A stretch of 64,000 bases of DNA, taken from Lyngbya sp. CCAP 1446/10 (GTDB lineage Bacteria > Cyanobacteriota > Cyanobacteriia > Cyanobacteriales > Microcoleaceae). The notes under the pieces are model-generated. The model was not told the origin of the DNA. It worked only from the letters and a program-made list of their open reading frames with translations, and did not search any database. The DNA lies in assembly GCF_026130175.1 (NCBI RefSeq), contig NZ_JAIGNI010000006.1:83779-147778 (forward strand), given 5' to 3'. Every line of letters starts with the position of its first letter. The stretch's first letter is position 1. The position numbers and the translations under genes are program-made. This document shows positions 16,568 through 24,125 of the stretch, piece after piece.

Positions 16568-17209
16568 ATGAGAAAGCCACAAACTGTTAAAGCTTTGGAA
16601 GAGCTAGGACGGATTCAACTCTCTAAGAGTTTTTTCATGCGTGAGTTTCTTTATTCGGAAATCTCTCAAATTGAAGGTATCTCTAACATTCCTAGCGATC
16701 CTGAATTGGCGATCGCAGCAGGAAAGAATTTGTGTGAGAGGGTGCTTGAACCAATTCAAGATGCGCTTGGTCGGATTAGTATCCGCTCAGCCTATCGTTC
16801 TTGTGTGGTGAACGCCAAAGGAGCAGAGAATAAAAATCAGTACAACTGTGCCAGTAATGAGTCCAACTATGCACAACATATCTGGGACGTAAAAGATTCA
16901 GAGGGGTATATGGGAGCAACAGTATGTATTGTTGTTACATCATTTATCCCTTACTATGAACGCACTCAAGATTGGACAGCATTGGCATGGTGGATACATG
17001 ACCACATTGATGCTTATGCAGGAATGACCTTTTTCCCAAAGTATGCAGCATTCAACATTAGTTGGCGCGAGAATCCTAATGTTTCAAAAGTAATTTATAG
17101 CTACGTAAAAAATCCGCACACTGGTAAGAGCGGGTGTCTGACAAAGGAGGGGATGGATAATTTCTCAGGTTTGCACGAGCAGTTTTATCAAGAGTTTATC
17201 GATCGCTGA
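16568..17209 (+). CDS. Peptidase M15-like protein of unknown activity
   Basis: The product is 213 residues, without a signal peptide or membrane helix. It shows an outline of the M15/VanY fold: RSAYRS (73-78), YAQHIWD with His104, then GYMGATVCIVV and WWIHDHI (141-147). In active enzymes an SxHxxGxAxD pattern supplies His and Asp zinc ligands; here the position expected for Asp is Cys120. Either Cys serves as ligand or the protein is inactive. The C-terminal part (FNISWRENP, GCLTKEGM) resembles uncharacterised phage- and bacterium-encoded relatives. The cellular role is unknown. Confidence 0.5.
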   Translation: MRKPQTVKALEELGRIQLSKSFFMREFLYSEISQIEGISNIPSDPELAIAAGKNLCERVLEPIQDALGRISIRSAYRSCVVNAKGAENKNQYNCASNESNYAQHIWDVKDSEGYMGATVCIVVTSFIPYYERTQDWTALAWWIHDHIDAYAGMTFFPKYAAFNISWRENPNVSKVIYSYVKNPHTGKSGCLTKEGMDNFSGLHEQFYQEFIDR

Positions 17210-17367
17210 CTAACTATCCCCTTGCACCTCTATGCTATAATTATATCCCTGCTCCGAATCTTTACATCGCCCGCCCTTTTCCCATATCCTAGAAAAACAC
17301 AGCTATTCTAATCAGAAAAAATACGAAATGAGTATCGTAATCGAGTAAAATGTGCGATCGCTCAAAC

Positions 17368-17373
17368 TATAAT
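17368..17373 (+). promoter_or_regulatory. -10 box of the antitoxin gene
   Basis: TATAAT lies 27 bp before the ATG at 17400. Two GAGTA half-sites just upstream (near 17330 and 17343) could be bound by the antitoxin (inference). Confidence 0.4.
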
Positions 17374-17399
17374 AGAGGCAGGAAAAGTTAAAAAGAGTT

Positions 17400-17618
17400 A
17401 TGATTCCAGTCAAAGTTGCTCAACAGCAGTTACAAAATTTGATTGATACGGTGAGCCAGTCGCATCAGCCCATTATTATTGCAGGACAGAGTAGCAATGC
17501 CGTGTTGTTATCTGAAGCTGATTGGGCATCGGTGCAAGAAACATTGTATCTTCTCTCAGTTCCGGGAATGCGAGAATCGATTCGGGAAGGATTGGCGACA
17601 CCGCTTGAGGAATGCTAA
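17400..17618 (+). CDS. Antitoxin of the Phd/YefM family
   Basis: The product is 72 residues. The N-terminal half (MIPVKVAQQQLQNLIDTVSQ, then PIIIAGQSSNAVLLSEADW) is the DNA-binding Phd/YefM fold; the C-terminal helix (ETLYLLSVPGMRESIREGL) is the part that wraps the toxin. It precedes a YoeB-type toxin frame by 11 to 14 bp, the usual order. The gene looks intact, unlike its toxin. Confidence 0.87.
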   Translation: MIPVKVAQQQLQNLIDTVSQSHQPIIIAGQSSNAVLLSEADWASVQETLYLLSVPGMRESIREGLATPLEEC

Positions 17619-17629
17619 CGGGAGTTAGA

Positions 17630-17896
17630 GTGGTGAGTTGGGATTGAGTTTACACCAAACAGGCACAGAAAGATGCCCAAAAACTGGCTTCGAGTAATTT
17701 ACGAGATAAGGTACAAGCCTTACTTGATATCATTAAAATCAATCCGTTTCAAAATCCACCACCCTACGAAAAATTAGTGGGAGATTTGGCAGGTGCGTAC
17801 TCGCGGCGAATCAATATTCAGCATCGTCTGGTGTATGAGGTTATTGATTCTGAAAATACGGTGAAAATTTTACGGATGTGGACGCATTATGAGTAG
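17630..17896 (+). pseudogene. YoeB/Txe-type toxin gene disrupted by an in-frame TGA
   Basis: From GTG 17630 or 17633 the frame reads V-S-W-D, then TGA at 17645-17647, and then continues open to TAG 17894-17896: VYTKQAQKDAQKLASS, the core FQNPPPYEKL and GAYSRRINIQHRLVYEV, ending LRMWTHYE. These are hallmark segments of YoeB-type mRNA interferases, including the C-terminal His-Tyr. Homologues have a residue such as Leu where TGA stands, so one base change explains the break. No suitable start codon follows the TGA before the core domain. Sequencing error is possible but would have to be a substitution. Confidence 0.85.
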
Positions 17897-17962
17897 TGTT
17901 TCTTAGGGGGTGGAGTCGGATCGATCGCTTAATAGACTTGAATTCCCTAAATAGTTCGATCC

Positions 17963-18017
17963 GTAAACCGTAGATACAAGGCAGATTAACGCAGATAGAC
18001 GTAGATAAATTCAAGAA
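17963..18017. repeat. Dispersed CGCAGAT-type repeat
   Basis: ACCGTAGATACAAGGCAGAT followed by TAACGCAGATAGACG is shared, with changes, by 722-768 (inside the left-edge gene) and about 51230-51265. It lies between the toxin relic and the helicase gene. Confidence 0.65.
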
Positions 18018-18068
18018 TTGAAAGGGAATGAATGCAATTCAAGTCTATTCTACAACGCTGACTAACCA

Positions 18069-19751
18069 TCACCCTTGAACCTCAATAGTATAACTGTAGC
18101 CCTGTTCAGTCAGAAACAGTTGGCGGTGTCGCGCAAAATCCTCCTCACAAGTTTGTAGGGAGACTAATGTATAAAAACTCGCAGTATGTCCGTCAGATTT
18201 CGGGCGGAGAATTCGTCCGAGGCGCTGCGCTTCTTCTTGGCGAGAACCATATTTACCCGATACCTGAATCAACACATCGGCATCGGGTAAATCGACGGCA
18301 AAGTTGCCCACGCGAGATAGAATTAATCCGGGAATCTCTTTGTTACGGAATGCTTCGTACAGCCGATCGCGCTCAACCTGTTTTGTCTTCCCCGTAATCA
18401 GCGGTAATTTGGTAACAAGGGCGATCGCATCCAACTGTTCTAGAAACTCACCAATAATTAAAATACGGTGCCCCGCCTCCTTTTGCAACAAACTTTGCAC
18501 CACATCCAACTTACCCGGATTTTCTGCAGCAATCCGAAACTGACTGCGGCGGGGCGCTAGGGCATATTCCATTTTTTCCGCCTCATTTTGGGCGACACGG
18601 ATTTCGGTACAATTGGCTGTGGCAATAAATCCCTGTCCTTCCAATTCCCGCCAAGGTACGTCATAGCGCTTAGGGCCAATTAGCGTGAAAACATCGCCTT
18701 CCTTCCCGTCTTCGCGAATCAATGTCGCCGTCAAACCTAACCTGCGTCGCGCTTGTAAGTCGGCGGTAATCCGAAATATCGGTGCGGGTAATAGATGCAC
18801 TTCATCATAAATAATCAGTCCCCAGGATTGCGCGTTAAATAACTCGAAATGCGGGAATTCATCATCTTTAGTCGATCGATAACTCAGCATTTGGTACGTC
18901 GAGAGGGTTACAGAAGCGGTTTTTTTGCTGTTGCTGCTGTACTCGGCGATCGCATCTTCAGTTAAACTCGTTTTGTCTAATATTTCCCTGCGCCACTGGT
19001 GCACCGAAGTCAAACTGCTAGTGAGAATCAATGTTTTTTGCTGCACCAAACTCATCGCAATCATCCCCACAATCGTCTTACCAGCGCCGCAGGGTAGGAC
19101 GATCGTACCGCTGCCACCTCTAACCTCTCCGCTCTGATAGAATGCTTCTACGGCTTCCTTTTGATAGACACGCAAATTAAAGGGTAAGTCGCTTCCTAAA
19201 GTGCGATCGCGCAACGTAATTTTCAACTCCGCACCTTCCACATATCCAGCTAAATCTTCCGCCGGATAACCCACAGCTAGCAAAGCTTGTTTGAGTACAC
19301 CGCGATTCCCCGCATCGACTTGAAAGCAAAGATCCGAAATCCGCTTACCTAACAGCGGTTTTACGCGCTCATCCCGCACTAGCAACTCCGTCAGCGGGCG
19401 ATCGGCAATCCGCAGTTGTAAATCGGTATTTTCCGCATCAATCCTTTCAATTACCGTCAATCCGTAGCGCGTACCAAGCAGTGCGATTTCCTGCGCTACC
19501 GACTCAGGAATGTCATATTTAGCATACTTTCGCAAAGCTGCGATCATCAATTCCACTAACATTCCCGCCGCCCGCGCATTCCACACGCTTAAGGGCGTGA
19601 TCCGATAGGTGTGGATGTGTTCGGGACTTTTGATTAATTCGGCAAAGGGTGCGATCGCTTCTCGTGCTTTTTGTGCTGTTGGGGCGTGCACTTCTAGTAA
19701 AATTGAGCGATCGCTCTGTACGATTAAAGCATTTTCAGCAACATAACTCAT
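18069..19751 (-). CDS. XPB/Rad25-type DNA helicase
   Basis: The product is a 560-residue SF2 helicase. After an N-terminal damage-recognition-like region (1-190) come Walker A PCGAGKT (220-226), motif Ia LILTSSLTSVHQWRREI (241-257), DEVH box (316-319), motif III LGLTATLIREDGKEGD, and motif VI QRLGRILRPK (about 520-530). The segment from the DEVH box to RYDVPWRELE is characteristic of XPB rather than other SF2 enzymes. Bacterial XPB homologues unwind DNA 3'-5', and a repair role is inferred. The gene stands 418 bp downstream of a helicase-associated protein on the same strand. ATG 19751 sits next to a heptamer array. Confidence 0.92.
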   Translation of the reverse strand: MSYVAENALIVQSDRSILLEVHAPTAQKAREAIAPFAELIKSPEHIHTYRITPLSVWNARAAGMLVELMIAALRKYAKYDIPESVAQEIALLGTRYGLTVIERIDAENTDLQLRIADRPLTELLVRDERVKPLLGKRISDLCFQVDAGNRGVLKQALLAVGYPAEDLAGYVEGAELKITLRDRTLGSDLPFNLRVYQKEAVEAFYQSGEVRGGSGTIVLPCGAGKTIVGMIAMSLVQQKTLILTSSLTSVHQWRREILDKTSLTEDAIAEYSSNSKKTASVTLSTYQMLSYRSTKDDEFPHFELFNAQSWGLIIYDEVHLLPAPIFRITADLQARRRLGLTATLIREDGKEGDVFTLIGPKRYDVPWRELEGQGFIATANCTEIRVAQNEAEKMEYALAPRRSQFRIAAENPGKLDVVQSLLQKEAGHRILIIGEFLEQLDAIALVTKLPLITGKTKQVERDRLYEAFRNKEIPGLILSRVGNFAVDLPDADVLIQVSGKYGSRQEEAQRLGRILRPKSDGHTASFYTLVSLQTCEEDFARHRQLFLTEQGYSYTIEVQG

Positions 19752-19755
19752 AAGT

Positions 19756-19843
19756 AGAAGGAAGAAGGAAGAAGGAAGAAGGAAGAGGGAAGAAGGAAGA
19801 GGGAAAAAGGAAGAAGGAAGAGGGAAGAGGGAAGAAGGAAGAG
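19756..19843. repeat. GAAGGAA heptamer array
   Basis: Purine-only 7-bp units (GAAGGAAGAAGGAAGAAGGA and variants) fill the space before the XPB start. The opposite strand of the same motif appears at 57103-57127. Confidence 0.9.
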
Positions 19844-19949
19844 AAATTTTTGGTTTATTTTATCCAGTCTATGTCAAAGGTGCGTCGCGAGCGAGATTGT
19901 ATATCTTTTTTAGAGATTGATCGCCCGCGACGCACCCTACAAATACTTA

Positions 19950-20125
19950 AGAAGGGGGGGACAAGATTATTCTCAAAGTCCCCCTTCTTAAGGGGGATTT
20001 AGGGGGATCTGGACTCAGCTATAAACAAAAGATACAAAGGTTTTCGGGCGATTGTTGACACTAATATAGCAGTTCTCAGAAAGATAAGGAGAGCCTCATG
20101 CCCTATGCCCTATGCCCTATGCCCT
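19950..20125. repeat. C/G-run palindromic repeat (copy 3) and TGCCCTA heptamers
   Basis: GAAGGGGGGGACAAG, AAGTCCCCCTTCTTAAGGGG and AGGGGGATCT form hairpins at 19950-20015. Four TATGCCC units follow at 20098-20125. No gene lies between 19752 and 20169. Confidence 0.75.
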
Positions 20126-20169
20126 TCGCGTACCTCACCTTTTTGAGAAAGGCTATAATATCAGGTGTA

Positions 20170-22050
20170 TTATTTATCACTCTGAGGCAAAACATAACCA
20201 ATTTGCCGCAGGGCGGTGCGAAATTTAGTTTCCTGGCCCAATGGAACTGCTAAAGTGCGATCGCCCGCCAACTGACAAAACTTCTTAGTACGGGAATCAT
20301 TCGCAATCAGCAATGCTAAATGGGCGGTAGTACATTCGATCAACCTGACACTACCTATATCTTGCACGCTATTCGATCGCTCCATAACATCCGTTAAAAA
20401 TTGTTGCACAGTTTGCGGTAGCGGTTCAATACTCCTGGCGTCCAAAAACTCTGTAAACTCAGTTAATGGATATCCGTTTTCAATGGCTGCGAAGATTTTT
20501 GGGCGATCCAGACGCCACACAACATCCGACACTTTCTTAGTATAGATATCTAGGACGATCGCATCAGATGTCTCCACACCATCTCCCGCCGCAATAATTT
20601 CAAGATTCGGTAATACCCGCAGCGTTTGACGGATCTCAATTACTGGCGGAGTATACTTATCCGTCAACTCCAAACAGTAAGCCCCCAAACTCGTCAAGCG
20701 AAAATATACTAAGCCATCATAACGACTGAGGAATTCCATATAGTCGGTTCCCCAAAGATTGTCATAATCGCTTGGTATGAGCGCAGGATCGACATATGCA
20801 ACATCAATAATTCCCAAAGTAGCAGCATACTCAAACAAAAAACACCGCATATATCGTTCTTCCAGAATCGACCAACTATGGCCACCCAATTCTGATAAGT
20901 TTCCATACCCAGCTTCACCAATATATAAACAGTACGGTTCCTCTGTTACCTCAAATCTATGACCTGTTGCGACTAGATATTTACTAAAATCATAAAATAG
21001 AATCCACTTACCGACAGGACATTCTGCGAGCACAGAGACGATCGCATCTCTGCGCCACGCCACATCCGTCATCCCATTTGCACCCCGGCCAGTTTGTCCT
21101 TTGATCGCATCAATGCGGCGAAATTCATCAAAGATTTTGGTCTTTAACCAGCGCTTCCATGCTGTTTGTAAACCTTTGGCGGGTGATTCTTGTAAGGCTT
21201 TCAGTCCCGCTTTTGTCAAAACTAGCTTTTTGCCCGATCGTTCCGCGAACTTGCTCCCTTGCGCTATCATTATCCAAGCAAAGGGCTTAATGCTACCGAC
21301 TTCAGCGAATACTTCATCATCATAGTCGCTATCCTGCGCTAGGGTAATTTGACGCTGTTCCTCATTATAAAAATCACCGCCTTGTAATATAGAGGCGATC
21401 GCTTTTACACTTGCAGCACTAGCTAAACCAGTTCTCACGCTAACAGCAACTTTCCCCGACTGAATCAAACGCAAAACAGCAGCTAAATCCTTTGTGGCTG
21501 CCAACTGTGTTTCACAAGAAGCCAAGGGAATATCGTATTCTTCTGTATCTTTTTCCCCTGTACTATAGTTGTATTTTCGGACGCTGAGTTTAACATGATT
21601 TTTTAATGTTTCACCACTATGATCCAAGGTCGTTTTTTTCGGCTTTGGCACAAATTTTAGCAATGATTTTTCTAAATCGTAAGGAATCTTGCTGCCATAA
21701 ATAAACAAGCATAGCAGTGATGGTTCTCTGTTAGTTCCATAGCGATCGATTGTTCCAAAATTTGGTGATTCTCCGTATTTCGCCCTAAATATTTCAGGAA
21801 AATAATAGCCATCCTCCCCATGTATAACTTCAGCTACAGCCGCTTTTTGGAGATCGTCTAATTGCGTCCACAGTTTCCGAAGGTTATCTCCCAGCAATTG
21901 CGATCTAATTCCATCAACAAGATCCGCTTTACGGGTTAATTTACGAGAATCGGGTAATAATGCTTTGAGCTTTTTTAAATCGTCAACAATTATTGCTTCC
22001 AGTGCCTGTTGGAGGCTAAGAAGGTTATCTATACTTGGGTAACGCGGCAT
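20170..22050 (-). CDS. Helicase-associated (XPB/Ssl2-like C3 domain) protein, partner of XPB
   Basis: The product is 626 residues from MPRYPSIDNLL. Near residues 20-55 a SAP-like motif is seen (LKALLPDSRKLTRKADLVDG). The middle is helical with winged-helix-like segments. The C-terminal 150 residues begin LRVLPNLEIIAAGDG and include PLPQTVQQFLTDVMERSN, matching the helicase-associated (XPB/Ssl2-like) domain family. Mycobacteria place a protein of this family next to XPB, so a physical or functional partnership is likely. ATG 22050 is preferred over the upstream frame to 22158 because a TATAAT box lies inside that extension. Confidence 0.7.
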   Translation of the reverse strand: MPRYPSIDNLLSLQQALEAIIVDDLKKLKALLPDSRKLTRKADLVDGIRSQLLGDNLRKLWTQLDDLQKAAVAEVIHGEDGYYFPEIFRAKYGESPNFGTIDRYGTNREPSLLCLFIYGSKIPYDLEKSLLKFVPKPKKTTLDHSGETLKNHVKLSVRKYNYSTGEKDTEEYDIPLASCETQLAATKDLAAVLRLIQSGKVAVSVRTGLASAASVKAIASILQGGDFYNEEQRQITLAQDSDYDDEVFAEVGSIKPFAWIMIAQGSKFAERSGKKLVLTKAGLKALQESPAKGLQTAWKRWLKTKIFDEFRRIDAIKGQTGRGANGMTDVAWRRDAIVSVLAECPVGKWILFYDFSKYLVATGHRFEVTEEPYCLYIGEAGYGNLSELGGHSWSILEERYMRCFLFEYAATLGIIDVAYVDPALIPSDYDNLWGTDYMEFLSRYDGLVYFRLTSLGAYCLELTDKYTPPVIEIRQTLRVLPNLEIIAAGDGVETSDAIVLDIYTKKVSDVVWRLDRPKIFAAIENGYPLTEFTEFLDARSIEPLPQTVQQFLTDVMERSNSVQDIGSVRLIECTTAHLALLIANDSRTKKFCQLAGDRTLAVPLGQETKFRTALRQIGYVLPQSDK

Positions 22051-22093
22051 AATTTTTGGCGATGCGCCCGCTTCAAAAAAAAATTGCAACCCA

Positions 22094-22099
22094 ATTATA
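22094..22099 (-). promoter_or_regulatory. -10 box upstream of the helicase-associated gene
   Basis: TATAAT on the minus strand, 44 bp upstream of ATG 22050. A convincing -35 at 17 bp is not evident. Confidence 0.35.
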
Positions 22100-22291
22100 A
22101 CAACTTTATGGGATGCGAAACTTGAATTTTTGTTACAAGATTCAGAATTTTGGTTCAACAGTTACGGTACGATGAACCGGAACTCTGCATAGGTTATTTG
22201 TTTGGATTTTTAAGGGAATATTTCTCACCCTAAAATTACCTGGTTCAAGAGTCGTCATCAAGTCCTTCGTAAGTTTTTTACATCTTTACTT

Positions 22292-22576
22292 TTAATCGTT
22301 GGAGGTTGGCTGCTTTCTTCTAGCAAACAAACCCGACATACTTAAACCTGTCACCAGCAAGCCGAGCATTCCCAATCCGTTTAAAATCGGGTAAATTGCT
22401 TGCAGGTGAAAAATTTCACCTGTATGAATTTTCAACAATAATCTCGATGAAATTCCTGTGCTAATCGGCCACTCTTTGACAACTGTTGTAGCCATTCCAG
22501 TCAACACAGTGAGGGTAATTGGTAAAAAAACAATTATAGCTAGAATGCGATGGTACTTGCGAAATGCTTTTTTCAT
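22292..22576 (-). CDS. Small PepSY-associated transmembrane protein
   Basis: The product is about 94 residues from MKKAFRKYHRILA. Helix 1 (about 9-30, LAIIVFLPITLTVLTGMA) and helix 2 (about 63-82, ILNGLGMLGLLVTGLSM) flank a loop with LKIHTGEIFHLQ. This HTGEIFHL signature is that of PepSY-associated TM proteins. The longer frame to 22675 lacks support and would hide the membrane start. It follows a lipoprotein gene on the same strand by 111 bp. The function is unknown; relatives occur with metal or respiratory enzymes. Confidence 0.68.
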   Translation of the reverse strand: MKKAFRKYHRILAIIVFLPITLTVLTGMATTVVKEWPISTGISSRLLLKIHTGEIFHLQAIYPILNGLGMLGLLVTGLSMSGLFARRKQPTSND

Positions 22577-22687
22577 AACGGTTGAAAATTTAGAAATACT
22601 CAGCTTATATAATGAGGTAGCATTGAGTGTTTGTTTCTGAGCAATTACGGCGAACGCCGCACTAGAAACAAACACTCAAATTAGCAC

Positions 22688-23143
22688 TTACATTTTGGAC
22701 TTAGGAATGCTAGCGATGGTGTTTTCTAGCGACTGCAATTCAACCAGCACTAGGTCTTTGCTGGGCTTGGCTTTTTTGAGTTCGTTTGTTACTTTTTCTG
22801 TAGTTTCTTCAACGGTATCGTAGCTTTTAGGTTCCTTAGCTTTGATGCCATCTTCGACTTTCTTCCAGGAAGTTTCAAACTTGTCAAATTCGGTTTTAGC
22901 TTTAACGAAATCACCAGTGTCAACTGCTGCTTTGGTATTAGTAACTACACTCATTAACTCTGGATAGCTAGCAGTAGATACTGGTTTCTCAGATCCGGTG
23001 GTAGTAGTAGTCGTCGTCGTAGTCGTAGCAGGGGGAACCGCTGAAGGTGGGGTTGACGGAGTGGATGCTTCTTTGTCGCCGCAACCAGCCAAAGCTACAA
23101 GGGTGACGGCACTGAGGATAAGGATTGGATTGAAACGAGCCAT
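22688..23143 (-). CDS. Lipoprotein with poly-Thr linker and helical domain
   Basis: The product is 151 residues. The signal peptide ends VALAGC (lipobox, Cys21). A Pro/Thr linker contains ten consecutive Thr codons written as alternating ACT/ACG/ACC, a codon-level microsatellite that may vary in length. The remaining 95 residues form amphipathic helices with ELMSVVTNTKAAVDTGDF and FDKFETSWKKVEDGIK, resembling small four-helix lipoproteins of cyanobacteria (DUF4363-like is possible). Its substrate is unknown. It is probably co-transcribed with the PepSY-type membrane protein. Confidence 0.7.
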   Translation of the reverse strand: MARFNPILILSAVTLVALAGCGDKEASTPSTPPSAVPPATTTTTTTTTTGSEKPVSTASYPELMSVVTNTKAAVDTGDFVKAKTEFDKFETSWKKVEDGIKAKEPKSYDTVEETTEKVTNELKKAKPSKDLVLVELQSLENTIASIPKSKM

Positions 23144-23373
23144 GAAAACTCCTAAAAAATTAAGACTACAATCTATTGTGTCACAAAACCAGCAGAGCGA
23201 TCGCTAAAACGGCAATTTTTGCCATTAATCGCAGTTAGCAGCCAGCCCAAGAGGATCGTGCTGCTAGCGCTGTCATCTTCGAGACGGCGCGGGAGTTACA
23301 GAAATCTAGTTTCGGGAATGAAGGTAATGTGATCGCTGACAGGATTTAACAATCTAAAGGAAACGTCGAAATG

Positions 23374-23820
23374 TTAGTGTATCGAAACTGACAAAGTGTA
23401 ACTCGCACCGCCTCGTTCTGTACCGACGACTATCTGATATTTTCCCGTCTGGGGCAATTATTCCGACCAAGTTTTTGCTCCTTCAGTTAAGGCGTTTGTA
23501 TTCGGATCGATCGCATTAAAAACAGCATTTGCTTCGACTGATTGAATTTCAAGATTCATCCTTTAACTTTGTTTGACACCAATCAAATAAATTATGACTT
23601 TGCCGCGCGCTACTCCTCCTTTTACTTCGACTGAGCTAGCACCTCTTTTAAACTTAATCTGCTGCTGTCACTGAACCATTAAAATTGCCGATTGTTCCCG
23701 GATTGCTGTGGAGGGGAAAATGCTGGACATAGCCTTGACTGAAGCTGGAAAAATTGCAGAGGCACTTAAGCCGATTATCAAATTATTTAGCTGTTTGAAA
23801 GTTTTTGCTGGTTTGTTCAT
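23374..23820 (-). pseudogene. Secreted protein gene broken by three in-frame stops, no frameshift
   Basis: One frame runs from ATG 23820 (MNKPAKTF, then a signal-peptide-like stretch) to TAA at 23376-23374, 149 codons in all. It is interrupted by TGA at codon 51 (23670-23668), TAA at codon 86 (23565-23563) and TAA at codon 121 (23460-23458). The readable pieces, KFKRGASSVEVKGGV, MNLEIQSVEANAVFN and GKYQIVVGTERGGASYTLSV, make a coherent beta-rich domain resembling bacterial pre-peptidase C-terminal-like domains. The phase is kept throughout, so decay was by substitution. Confidence 0.75.
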
Positions 23821-24125
23821 GGGAGTTTCACTCTTAGTATGAAATGGATTTACTTGTACGATTATAGCTAAGCATTCCTGTCTGCGTGCGATCGCCCTTG
23901 CAGATAAATTTTAGCTTTCTGTCAACGGCTTTTTCGCCCTCGCCCTCGCCCCAGACTTGATTTGAGTTTCGAGATTTGAGATTAAACCCTAGGATGTGGG
24001 ATAATTTTGGGCGATCGCAATTTATGCTACTGTACAGTCGCCAGCGAGTGCGGTAAAGTAAAAACACCCAGAACACGCTGTTACAAAAAAATTGTACACT
24101 TCCTAATTATCACAAACCAAACGAT

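Noticed and set aside
23834..24076. Minus-strand 80-residue frame upstream of aspA
   Set aside because: Basic, low-information sequence without ribosome site or homology-like pattern.
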